A DNA stretch of 64,000 nt from Rhodanobacter sp. B05 (GTDB lineage: Bacteria; Pseudomonadota; Gammaproteobacteria; Xanthomonadales; Rhodanobacteraceae). The notes under the pieces are model-generated. The model saw only the letters and a program-made list of their open reading frames with translations. It was not told the origin of the DNA and did not search any database. Each line of letters begins with the position of its first letter. The first letter of the stretch is position 1. Shown here piece after piece: positions 1-8,048 of the stretch. Made by a program: the position numbers and the translations under genes. Location of the stretch: positions 62,001 to 126,000 of the forward strand of contig NZ_MUNU01000016.1 of the NCBI RefSeq assembly GCF_002001085.1. Direction: 5' to 3'.

Positions 1-1490
1 CGCGACCGGGCCAGGAGTTCTGGTCGGCGCTGATCGACGTGGCGCCCTACCTGGACCGCACCTCCAAGTCGGTGCGCAGCCGCATGGACTGGACCATCAA
101 CGACAGCATGGAACTGACCTACGTGGCCGGCTTCAACCACTATTCGGGCCAGAGCGATTTCGACCAGGATGGTGGCGTGAACGTGCCGACCAGCTTCACC
201 ACCAACGGCGTGTACCAGGAAGACCGCACCAACTACTCCAACTACGCCAGTTCCAGCCACGAGTTCGACCTCAAGTCGCGCGGCGAGAACACGGTGGACT
301 GGATCCTCGGCGCGTACTACGCGCACGAGAACAACAACATCCGCTTCGACATCCCGATCATGAACGGTACCCAGCAAGGCACCGTGAGCTGGCAGGGTTC
401 GTTCATCCAGCCGGAAGAACTGGTCACCTCGACGGCGGCGTTCGGTCAGGCCACCTGGCACATGAGCGACACCTGGCGCCTCACCGGCGGTGCACGCTGG
501 TCGCATGACAAGCGCGAGAACCGGGGTGGCATCAACTGGGGCTGGGGTTACAATCCGGCCTACCCGGCACTGCCGATCTCGCCCGGCGAACAGCCCGGCG
601 ACGTCGGCTTCAACATCAGCCAGCACAACGATGCCACCTACAGCAAGAGCAAGCCGACCTGGCTGGTGCGCCTCGACCACGACCTCGGCAGCAGCGGCCT
701 GATCTATGCGAGCGTGTCCACCGGTTACAAGTCGGGCGGCACCCAGGACGGTGGCGCGCTGTACAGGCCGGAGACGCTGACCAACTACGAGATCGGCGCC
801 AAGTTCGCCTTCCTCGACGGTCACCTGACCTGGAACAGCGCGGCGTACTACGAGGTGTTCAAGAACTACCAGTTGTCGGCGCCGGTCACCTATCCCGACG
901 GCACGCACGGACTTGGCTTCTCCAACGTCGGCGGCAAGACCCAGGTGGCGGGTTTCGAATCCGAGCTTGCCTACCAGCAGACCAACGACCGCGCCAACCT
1001 GATCCTTTCGGTGATCCCCGAAAAGAAGCTGGGCACGGAGAAGTACGCGGCCAGCAACGATTACTACGTGCCGACGGCCTGCCCGCCCGAATCGACCATC
1101 AGCAACAATTGCATGGACATCTCGGGAAATGACCTGCCGCACGCACCGGACCTGTCGCTCACCGCGATCTACGAGCACGACTTCGTGCTGGGCAACGGCG
1201 GTCGCCTCACGCCCCGCGTGAGTGCGCAATACCAGAGCGCCCAGTGGCTCAGCTGGTTCAATTTCGGCGACGGCGACAAGCAGAAGGCGTATGCGCGAGG
1301 CGATCTCTCGCTGCGTTACACCGAGCCCAACGACAAGTGGTACGTCAACGCCTACGTGCAGAACGTCACCGATGGCAGAGTCAAGAGCAGCGCTGCCGGG
1401 AGCACGTTGCTGGCCAACGGCAGCGTGGTATTCACATCCCAGTACCTGGCGCCGCGCACCTACGGCGTCCAGTTCGGCTTCTGGTTCTAG
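1..1490 (+). CDS. TonB-dependent receptor, 3' part (5' end outside the window)
   Basis: The reading frame is open from base 3 with no upstream stop, so this is the C-terminal portion (about 495 residues) of a longer outer-membrane protein. It shows alternating polar/aromatic beta-strand segments, the NYEIGAKFAFLDG and NVTDGRVKSS type segments common in TonB-dependent receptor barrels, and a terminal FGFWF stop, where an aromatic last residue is the usual signal for outer-membrane barrel insertion. The N-terminal plug and TonB box lie outside the window. Receptors of this family import bulky ligands using TonB/ExbBD energy. The neighbouring GH3 glucosidase, LacI regulator and sugar permease suggest an oligosaccharide ligand, but that is inferred from context only. 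A strong terminator follows the stop codon. Confidence in the family is high; the substrate is unknown. Confidence 0.9.
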   Translation, partial: RPGQEFWSALIDVAPYLDRTSKSVRSRMDWTINDSMELTYVAGFNHYSGQSDFDQDGGVNVPTSFTTNGVYQEDRTNYSNYASSSHEFDLKSRGENTVDWILGAYYAHENNNIRFDIPIMNGTQQGTVSWQGSFIQPEELVTSTAAFGQATWHMSDTWRLTGGARWSHDKRENRGGINWGWGYNPAYPALPISPGEQPGDVGFNISQHNDATYSKSKPTWLVRLDHDLGSSGLIYASVSTGYKSGGTQDGGALYRPETLTNYEIGAKFAFLDGHLTWNSAAYYEVFKNYQLSAPVTYPDGTHGLGFSNVGGKTQVAGFESELAYQQTNDRANLILSVIPEKKLGTEKYAASNDYYVPTACPPESTISNNCMDISGNDLPHAPDLSLTAIYEHDFVLGNGGRLTPRVSAQYQSAQWLSWFNFGDGDKQKAYARGDLSLRYTEPNDKWYVNAYVQNVTDGRVKSSAAGSTLLANGSVVFTSQYLAPRTYGVQFGFWF

Positions 1491-1546
1491 GAGCCTAGGC
1501 TTTCACGCGGTTCCTCCGGCGACATACCCTCCCCTGCGGTCGCCAC

Positions 1547-1578
1547 AGGATGCCCCGGAAACGGGGCATCCTTTTTTT
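1547..1578 (+). terminator. Rho-independent terminator after the TonB-dependent receptor
   Basis: There is a perfect 11-bp GC-rich stem (AGGATGCCCCG / CGGGGCATCCT) with a GAAA tetraloop, followed directly by a run of seven T including the last stem base. It lies 57 bases past the receptor stop. The rest of the gap to 1837 holds no gene that I can support; it is the 3' flank of the GH3 gene on the other strand. Confidence 0.95.
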
Positions 1579-1837
1579 ATGCGTGCCTGGAGCGACGGTG
1601 GCGTGGTGCCGGAGGACACGCAACGCGCAGGAGTGCGAGGCCGCACCTTGCGACCGGCGAGTCGGCGCTGTGGATACGCCGGCAGGTGTGCACGAGCAGC
1701 CCCGCGTCAACGGGATGCGACGCCACGGTGCCTGATACCGGCTGAAGAGCCGCCATGCATGGGAGAGTCGTGGAGCCTGTCGTTCGTGCCCGGCAGGCGA
1801 TGCGCGCCGGCATCGCCTGCGGGGGAACCGGCATGAC

Positions 1838-4399
1838 TCAGTGCGTCGGGCAGCCCAGGGTCTTGTCCGCCACGGTGCCCAGCGACACTTCGGTGACGAC
1901 AATGCTTTCCCCGGGACTGCTGGTCCACTCGAACGGCCGATCCAGCCTGGCCATGTCGGCGCCGGCATGGCGGAAGCACTTCAACGGAATGCCCACGCGC
2001 AGCCATTGCCCGCGCGGCAGCGCCGCCAGCTGCGGGCCGACCTGGATACGGGCGCCGCAGTTGCTGCCACAGGCCACGCCGAGCGACGCGCCCTGCGGCG
2101 ATACCGCGTCGACGCGCAGCGTGGTCACCAGCATCACGTCGCCATTGGTTTGCCGGTCCAGATCCAGCGGCGCATCGGTGGTCAAGGCGACGCTCGCCTT
2201 ACCCGGGCCGGACCAGCTCAGTCGACGCGCATCCTCCTGCGCCTTGTAGTCGAGCGCGGCAACCCGCAGGCTGCCGTCCCGGGTAGCCGCGGGTACGGCG
2301 TCGACTGCCGTGACCTGGCCATTGGCCGCGGTCAACTGCAGCGAGAAACCGTGCGCGGGTTTGCCATGCACGAGATACACGCCTGCCCTCCCGCCATCGA
2401 GCGCCACGCCCGGCTGCTCCGGCAGCGCGCCAAGATCGCCATCGTCGGAATAGCTCAGGCCATAGCCATAAGCGAACTGCGGATGGTAGTCGGGCTGGCC
2501 CACGTTGAGCGGTGTCTGCACCGCCGTGCGCGGCCACGAATAAGGCAGCTTGCCGTGAAAGTCGTAATCGACGCTCCCGTCGCGCTTGCGCAGCAGCACG
2601 TCGGCGATGCCCTCGCCCTCGCTGCCGGGCAGCCACGCCACTACAAAGGCGTCGGAGGCGTTGATCTCGCGGTTCATCCACAACGGCCGGCCGGTGATGA
2701 ACAGCGCCACCACCGGCACGCCTTGCGCGTGCAGGCGGCGCAGCAGGTCGAGGTCGTGGTCGTTGCCCGGCTTGTAGGCGAGATTCGGCAGATCGCCCTG
2801 GAACTCGGCGTAAGGATCCTCGCCGAACACCACGATGGCAGCGTCGGGCTTTTGCTTGTAGCTGCCGTCGACCGACAGCACGGCGGTGCCACCGGCGGCA
2901 CGCACCTGTTCATCGATGCCGGCCCAGATCGAGGTGGCTCCGGGGAAATTCGCATTGGTGAGTCCGGTGCCCTGCCAGGTCAGCGTCCAGCCGCCGTTCT
3001 GCTTGGAGATGTTGTCCGCGCCATCACCCGCCACCAGGATGCGCTTGCGCGGATCCAGCGGCAGCAGGCCGTGGTTGTTCTTCAGCAGCACCAGCGACTC
3101 GCGCACCGCCCGGCGCGCCACCGCGCGATGCGCCGCGCTGCCGATCACCTGCGCCGCGGACCGGGCCAGCGGGTTGTCGCTTGGCAGGCCCTCTTTGAAC
3201 ATGCCAAGACGCAGCTTCACGCGCAGGATCCGGCTCACCGCATCGTCGACGCGACTCATCGGAATCACGCCGGACTTCACCTCGGCCAGCGTGTGCTGGT
3301 ACAGACCCTTCCAGGAATCCGGCGCCTCGAGCATGTCCAGGCCGGCGTTGTAGGCGGCGGCACAATCTTCGTTGGTGCAGCCGGGCACCTGGCCATGCGC
3401 GTTCCAGTCGCCCAGCACGATGCCGTCAAAGCCCATGCGCTGTTTCAGGACGTCGGTGATCAGCGCCTTGTTGCCGGCCATCTTCACCCCGTTCCAGCTC
3501 GAGAACGACACCATCACCACCTGCACGCCCGCGCGGATCGCCGGCGGGTAACCGGCGGCATGCACATCGCGCAACACTGCCTCGCTGACCTCGGCGTCGC
3601 CCTGGTCCTTGCCGTCCCTGGTGCCGCCGTCGCCGACGAAATGCTTGGCGGTGGCAATCACGTGCCTGGCATCGAGGAACTGCGGCGTGCCGACCGCGCC
3701 CTCCAGACCGCTGACGATCTGCGCGGCGTATTCCGCGACCAGTTTGGGGTTCTCCGAATAACCCTCGTAGGAGCGGCCCCAGCGCCTGTCGCGCGGCACC
3801 GTCAAGGTGGGAGCGAACGTCCAGTTAATCCCGCTGGCGCGCAGCTCCTGCGCAGTGACCGTGCCGATCTCGTGCAGCAGTTCGGGGTCGCGGGTGGCGC
3901 CCAGGCCCACGTTCTGCGGAAACAGGGTGCTGCCGACCAGGTTGTTGTGGCCATGCACGGCGTCGATGCCGAACAGCACCGGAATCGCCGGGCGTCCGTC
4001 GGAGCGCTGCAACGAGGCGCGATGGAACGCATCGGACAACTTCTTCCATTGCGCGGCGGTGCCGTATTCGCCGCCGTCCGGTCCGGAATTTCCGCCGGCC
4101 AGGATCGAACCGAGGCGGTATTTGTGCACGTCCTCAGGGGTCACGTACTTGATGTCGGCCTGAATCATCTGGCCGACCTTGTCCTCGACCGACATGCGGT
4201 CGAGCAAGGCCTTCACCCGCGCATCCAGCACAGGATCGGGTGGCAGCGGCGAGCCGACCCTGGGCCAGAGCTCGGGATGCACGGTCGTGGCGGCATCCGT
4301 GGCAGGCGCCGATGCGGCGGCAGCGCCAAACGCGCCGGCCATGGACGCGGCCAGGAGAAGCCGTGTCAGGTCCCGGTACTGGCAGGAAAAAAGGGGCAC
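1838..4399 (-). CDS. Exported glycoside hydrolase family 3 beta-glucosidase / glucan glucohydrolase
   Basis: The 853-residue product has a signal peptide in its first ~30 residues (hydrophobic LLLAASMAGAFGAAAA), so it is periplasmic or exported. A GH3 TIM-barrel follows (about 45-390), with conserved KHFVGDGGT and the nucleophile motif VLGDWNA, whose Asp is residue 331. An alpha/beta second domain (about 430-650) and a C-terminal ~170-residue segment resembling the ExoP galactose-binding-like domain complete it. This layout matches proteobacterial enzymes that release glucose from 1,3/1,4-beta-glucans and cello-oligosaccharides. I chose the GTG at 4399 because GGAG lies 7 bases upstream; an in-frame GTG at 4420 has no such site. 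A perfect 20-bp palindrome lies ~55 bp upstream. The LacI gene upstream on the same strand is the likely controller. Exact substrate is not determined by sequence. Confidence 0.92.
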   Translation of the reverse strand: MPLFSCQYRDLTRLLLAASMAGAFGAAAASAPATDAATTVHPELWPRVGSPLPPDPVLDARVKALLDRMSVEDKVGQMIQADIKYVTPEDVHKYRLGSILAGGNSGPDGGEYGTAAQWKKLSDAFHRASLQRSDGRPAIPVLFGIDAVHGHNNLVGSTLFPQNVGLGATRDPELLHEIGTVTAQELRASGINWTFAPTLTVPRDRRWGRSYEGYSENPKLVAEYAAQIVSGLEGAVGTPQFLDARHVIATAKHFVGDGGTRDGKDQGDAEVSEAVLRDVHAAGYPPAIRAGVQVVMVSFSSWNGVKMAGNKALITDVLKQRMGFDGIVLGDWNAHGQVPGCTNEDCAAAYNAGLDMLEAPDSWKGLYQHTLAEVKSGVIPMSRVDDAVSRILRVKLRLGMFKEGLPSDNPLARSAAQVIGSAAHRAVARRAVRESLVLLKNNHGLLPLDPRKRILVAGDGADNISKQNGGWTLTWQGTGLTNANFPGATSIWAGIDEQVRAAGGTAVLSVDGSYKQKPDAAIVVFGEDPYAEFQGDLPNLAYKPGNDHDLDLLRRLHAQGVPVVALFITGRPLWMNREINASDAFVVAWLPGSEGEGIADVLLRKRDGSVDYDFHGKLPYSWPRTAVQTPLNVGQPDYHPQFAYGYGLSYSDDGDLGALPEQPGVALDGGRAGVYLVHGKPAHGFSLQLTAANGQVTAVDAVPAATRDGSLRVAALDYKAQEDARRLSWSGPGKASVALTTDAPLDLDRQTNGDVMLVTTLRVDAVSPQGASLGVACGSNCGARIQVGPQLAALPRGQWLRVGIPLKCFRHAGADMARLDRPFEWTSSPGESIVVTEVSLGTVADKTLGCPTH

Positions 4400-4452
4400 G
4401 TGATCACTCCAGACTGGCACGCAGGCAATGCGCGGAAGCCGCAGCGTGACAC

Positions 4453-4472
4453 AATTGACAGCGCTGTCAATT
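4453..4472. promoter_or_regulatory. LacI-type operator, perfect 20-bp palindrome upstream of the GH3 gene
   Basis: AATTGACAGCGCTGTCAATT is its own reverse complement and has the central CG/GC arrangement of LacI-family operators. On the minus strand it contains TTGACA, a consensus -35 hexamer, so a bound repressor would block polymerase at the GH3 promoter. The 14-bp core TGACAGCGCTGTCA recurs at 53369-53382 upstream of a sugar porter. From memory it resembles the TGACA-N4-TGTCA boxes reported for NagR in Xanthomonas. Which of the two LacI proteins in the window binds it is not known. Confidence 0.8.
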
Positions 4473-4534
4473 CGCAGGGCAACATGACGTGGCGCGGCCC
4501 GTGCGGCGAGCCGGGAATTTCACAGGCGGGGATT

Positions 4535-5548
4535 TCAGGAAGGACGGGCAGTGGAGTCGCGTATCTCCAGCGAGAACGGCATCTGCACCAGCTGGCCGCC
4601 ACCCCGGCCACGCAGTACCTCCAGCAATTGCAGGGCGGCAACCTTGCCCATCTCGCGGCTGGGCTGGCGGATCGTGGTAAGCGCCGGCCACAGCTGGCTG
4701 GCCAGCGGAATATCGTCGAAGCCGCAGACGGAAACATCCTGCGGCACCTTCAGGCCACGCTCGTTGGCCGCCCACATCACGCCGCTGGCCATGTCGTCAT
4801 TGGCCGCGAACACCGCCGTCGGCCGCTTCTTCAGCGCGAACAACTGTCGCGCCGCCGCGACACCCGACGCAAAGGTGAAGGCGCCCTGCACCACGAGTTT
4901 GGGATCCTCGACCAGCCCCGCGCCCGCCATCGCCTCGCGATAACCCGCCAGCCTCCAGCGACTGGCGCCGTGATCGGCAATGCCCGAAACGTGCGCAATC
5001 CGCCGATGACCCAGCGACAGCAGATGCTCCACCATCGTGCGCGCGGCCAGCTGCTCGTCCATGGCCACGCCGATGTTGTCGACCCGCGACATCGGCGACA
5101 CGCTGGCGAACGGTACGTGACGTTCGCGCAGCCGCTTCAGCAGCGGCGCGTAGTCGGTGATCGGCGGGGTCAGCACGATCCCATCGGGGTGGTGGTCGGA
5201 GATCACGGCGTCGAGCCGGCGCACGAAGTCGTCCCCGCGCATGCGCAGCGGACGCACCATCATGTTGTAGCGATGCGTATCGCAGGCCTCGAGCACGCCG
5301 TCCTGGATCTCGGCCAGGTAAGTCGAGGCGGGGTTGTCGTTGTTGTCGTACAGCATTGCGACCAGGAACGAGCGATTGCCCGCCAGGCTGCGGGCCGAGG
5401 AAAGTGGCCGATAGTCCATCGCCTCCATCGCCGCCGTCACCCGCTGGCGCGTGGCATCGGTGACGTTGGCCTCGTCGTTGAGCACGCGCGATACCGTCTT
5501 GGGCGATACGCCCGCGCGGCGTGCCACATCTTCCAGCCGTACCCGCAT
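4535..5548 (-). CDS. LacI-family transcriptional regulator (A)
   Basis: The 337-residue product has the N-terminal LacI helix-turn-helix (VRLEDVARRAGVSPKTVSRV, residues 2-21), the hinge segment YRPLSSARSLAG and a periplasmic-binding-protein-like effector domain (about 58-330) with motifs such as GHRRIAHVSG and VCGFDDIPLAS. It is expected to be a dimeric sugar-responsive repressor. It lies between the GH3 gene (downstream, same strand) and the divergent six-hairpin glycosidase/permease pair, and candidate operators sit in both flanking gaps. The ATG at 5548 begins directly before the conserved HTH; a TTG at 5560 would add four residues. Neither start has a clear Shine-Dalgarno site. The effector is not predictable, though glucose-type sugars fit the neighbours. 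Confidence 0.9.
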   Translation of the reverse strand: MRVRLEDVARRAGVSPKTVSRVLNDEANVTDATRQRVTAAMEAMDYRPLSSARSLAGNRSFLVAMLYDNNDNPASTYLAEIQDGVLEACDTHRYNMMVRPLRMRGDDFVRRLDAVISDHHPDGIVLTPPITDYAPLLKRLRERHVPFASVSPMSRVDNIGVAMDEQLAARTMVEHLLSLGHRRIAHVSGIADHGASRWRLAGYREAMAGAGLVEDPKLVVQGAFTFASGVAAARQLFALKKRPTAVFAANDDMASGVMWAANERGLKVPQDVSVCGFDDIPLASQLWPALTTIRQPSREMGKVAALQLLEVLRGRGGGQLVQMPFSLEIRDSTARPS

Positions 5549-5667
5549 GCTTTGATCCAAGTGTCGTCGCGCCTGCGATCAACTATGCGGTCAGCGCCGG
5601 CATGTTGACAAGAACCACCGGCCGCACGGCGGCCGCGGGCCGGCCGGATCCGGCGGATCGCCGCACA

Positions 5668-5681
5668 TGAATACGTATGCA
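5668..5681. promoter_or_regulatory. Second LacI-type operator in the lacI-A / glycosidase divergent gap
   Basis: TGAATACGTATGCA is a near-palindrome around a central CG, and extends to ATGAATACGTATGCAT with a single mismatched base pair. It sits between the divergently transcribed LacI gene and the glycosidase/permease pair, where an autoregulated LacI operator would be expected. The identical 14-mer recurs at 53285-53298 upstream of another sugar transporter. The surrounding gap (5549-5814) shows no gene. Confidence 0.7.
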
Positions 5682-5814
5682 TCGGCTGGCCACTGGCAGG
5701 CGGTGCTGCCTACCATGCGGATCGACCGGGCCGCATCGGCACCGCACGATGCTGCAGTCGCAACATGCAGGCCGCGCGCCGGCGTGACATAACACCTGCC
5801 GGAGAATCCATCGC

Positions 5815-5859
5815 ATGACCCCCATGACCCGCCTTCACCTCTGCGTGCCTGCGCCATGA
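5815..5859 (+). CDS. Possible 14-codon leader ORF (or frameshifted signal-peptide start) ahead of the glycosidase
   Basis: An ATG at 5815 is preceded by GGAG at 5801-5804, the only good ribosome-binding site here. It reads MTPMTRLHLCVPAP and stops at a TGA (5857-5859) overlapping the glycosidase ATG at 5856. The glycosidase start has no ribosome-binding site of its own, and its signal peptide lacks the usual basic N-terminus, which this short peptide would supply. Two readings are open: a translationally coupled leader peptide, or a one-base frameshift or sequencing error splitting the true signal peptide. The sequence alone cannot decide between them. Confidence 0.35.
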   Translation: MTPMTRLHLCVPAP

Positions 5860-8048
5860 TGAGCCTGTTGCTGGTGGCCGCCGTGGCCAGTGCGCCGCTC
5901 GACGCACCGGCCTGGAATGACGGCCTCGACTGGCACGGCGTGCATGTGAGCATCCAGCGCGACGCCGAGGATGCCTACACGCTGGCGTGGCCGTTCGGGC
6001 AGCGGGTGATTCCGCCGCAGCCGCTGCAGGTCGATACCGCCAGTGTGCTGTTCAACGGCTTGTACGCGGTGGCACAGGACGACTTGCGACAGGACTCGGT
6101 GAAGGCGATCCGCGACGGCGCGTTCGATCATGGCGCGCCGATTCCCTGCCACTGCTTCGAGACCGGCCTGAAGTGGCCCTACGTGTGGACCCGCGACCTG
6201 TCCTACTCGGTCGACCTGGGCCTGTGGCGATTCGATGCGCAGCGTGCGCGCAACGGCCTGGAGTTCAAGCTGTCCGACGTGCGCGTGCCGTCCGCGCCGC
6301 AAGGGCTGTACGTGATGCAGGACACCGGCTCCGGCGGCAGCTGGCCGATCAGCACGGATCGGGTGGTGTGGTTCCTCGGTGCGCAGCATCTGCTGGGCGA
6401 CCCGGCGTTTGCCGGCAAGGTGTGGACGGCCTTGCGCGACACCCTGGCGCAGGATCGGCAATACGCGTTCGACGCAAGGCTCGGCCTGTATCACGGCGAG
6501 ACGTCCTTCATGGACTGGCGCGAACAGAGCTACCCGGCCTGGACCGCGGACAACGTGAGCTTCATCGGGCAATCGTTCGCCCTGTCCACCAACGTGCTGC
6601 ACTACCAGGCGCTGCAACTCGCCGCCAAGCTGGCCGGGGCGCGTCACGAAACCGCCGCTGCAACGGATTACCACGCGCAGGCAGCTGCCTTGAAGCAGGC
6701 CATCAACGCACATTTCTGGCGCGCCGATCGCGGCATGTACATGAGCTACATCGGCGGCGACGGCACTCCGGTGGACACCTACGACCTGCTCGGCATCTCG
6801 CTGGCCGTCATTAGTGGCGTGGCCGATGGCGAGCGCGCACACCAGACACTGGCGAACTATCCGACCTGGCCGGCCGGCAGCCCGGTGATGTGGCCCGAAC
6901 GCAGCGACCAGCCGATCTACCACAATCGCGCGATCTGGCCGTTCGTCAGCGCCTACGCGCTGCGCGCTGCGCGCACGGTCAACGACCCCGTACGCATCGC
7001 TCACGAGATCGAATCGGTGCTGCGCGGCGCGGCGCTGTACGGCTCCAACATGGAAAACTACGAACTGCTGACCCAGGGCCAGCATGTCGATGACGGCAAG
7101 CTCAGTGGCCCGGTGGTCAATTCGCCGCGCCAGCTGTGGTCGGTGGCGGCGTATCTGGACGTGGTGACCGAAGGCGTGTTCGGCCTTGAAGAAGACGGCC
7201 GCGTGCAACCGAAACTGCCCACCGCGCTGGTGCCGATGCTGTTCGGCAAGCGCAGCGCGATCACGTTGAACTTGCCCGATCGCCAGATCACGCTGAAACT
7301 GCCTACACGGCGCCACGGCAACCTGCTGATCGCCGATCACGCCGCCACCCAGGGCAAGCAGACCACCGTGGTGCTGAAGGCGGTACAGGTGGACGCGGCG
7401 CCTCTGCGCACCGGCGCACCGCTGTACGCCCCCGTCGCGCCGACGGCGCCGACGCTAGCGGACGATGGCGACCACTGGACCGTCAAGGGCGACGGCAAGC
7501 TTCAGCTTTATGTCAACGGTCGGCGCGCCAGTGTGATCGATGGCAACGGCACGCTGCCGCGTATCGGCGGCCTCACTTGCGTGCGCGCCACGCGCGTCGA
7601 TGGGCACGGCCTGGAGTCCCTGCCCAGCCCGGCCACCTGCGTCGGCGCAACCGACAAGGTCAGCGGCGGCTGGCCGCGCCACTGGGTCGCGCCGGCCGGC
7701 GGCAGCTATCGCGTATGGGTGGACTACCGCAATGCGAACGGCCCGATCAACACCGGCGTCACCGCCGCGGTGAAATGGCTGGCGATCGGCTGCGACGGCG
7801 GCGCCGCGCAGCGCGTGCCGCTGGTCATGCCGCACAGCGTGGGCACGCAGCAATCGACTTATGCCGAGTTCACCGCCAGCGCCAACGCCCGCTGCACGTT
7901 CGCGCTGGAGGACGGTTTCAACATGAGTTACCTGCAACACTTCGCGCACTACACGGGCGGTGCCGGCGGCATCGACGGGCCGCTGAACCAGGCCGACGTC
8001 GACGACCTGCGGATTGCGCCACTGGCGACGGGAACTCCGACACCATGA
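5856..8048 (+). CDS. Exported six-hairpin (alpha/alpha)6 glycoside hydrolase
   Basis: The 730-residue product begins with a short hydrophobic export segment (LLLVAAVASA), then an all-helical glycosidase domain (about 55-480) with repeated aromatic/acidic signatures: KWPYVWTRDLSY, TDRVVWFLGAQ, DWREQSYPAW and WPERSDQPIYHN. These patterns are those of the six-hairpin glycosidase superfamily (glucoamylase, trehalase and debranching-like enzymes). The C-terminal ~220 residues look like beta-sandwich domains. Its stop overlaps the permease ATG by 4 bases, so the two are co-translated, and an enzyme that yields a di- or oligosaccharide for that permease is likely. The ATG at 5856 lacks a ribosome-binding site (see the leader ORF at 5815). 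I cannot assign a CAZy family or a substrate; alpha-glucosides are the most natural guess given the SLC45-type partner. Confidence 0.75.
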   Translation: MMSLLLVAAVASAPLDAPAWNDGLDWHGVHVSIQRDAEDAYTLAWPFGQRVIPPQPLQVDTASVLFNGLYAVAQDDLRQDSVKAIRDGAFDHGAPIPCHCFETGLKWPYVWTRDLSYSVDLGLWRFDAQRARNGLEFKLSDVRVPSAPQGLYVMQDTGSGGSWPISTDRVVWFLGAQHLLGDPAFAGKVWTALRDTLAQDRQYAFDARLGLYHGETSFMDWREQSYPAWTADNVSFIGQSFALSTNVLHYQALQLAAKLAGARHETAAATDYHAQAAALKQAINAHFWRADRGMYMSYIGGDGTPVDTYDLLGISLAVISGVADGERAHQTLANYPTWPAGSPVMWPERSDQPIYHNRAIWPFVSAYALRAARTVNDPVRIAHEIESVLRGAALYGSNMENYELLTQGQHVDDGKLSGPVVNSPRQLWSVAAYLDVVTEGVFGLEEDGRVQPKLPTALVPMLFGKRSAITLNLPDRQITLKLPTRRHGNLLIADHAATQGKQTTVVLKAVQVDAAPLRTGAPLYAPVAPTAPTLADDGDHWTVKGDGKLQLYVNGRRASVIDGNGTLPRIGGLTCVRATRVDGHGLESLPSPATCVGATDKVSGGWPRHWVAPAGGSYRVWVDYRNANGPINTGVTAAVKWLAIGCDGGAAQRVPLVMPHSVGTQQSTYAEFTASANARCTFALEDGFNMSYLQHFAHYTGGAGGIDGPLNQADVDDLRIAPLATGTPTP

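Noticed and set aside
1841-5608. Very long open frame (1255 codons) on the plus strand
   Set aside because: It is antisense to the GH3 and lacI genes, which have clear family motifs; its translation is low-complexity His/Arg/Gln-rich, typical of an antisense frame in GC-rich DNA.
5835-7340. Minus-strand frame opposite the six-hairpin glycosidase
   Set aside because: Antisense composition, no motif, and the plus-strand protein shows coherent glycosidase signatures coupled to the permease.
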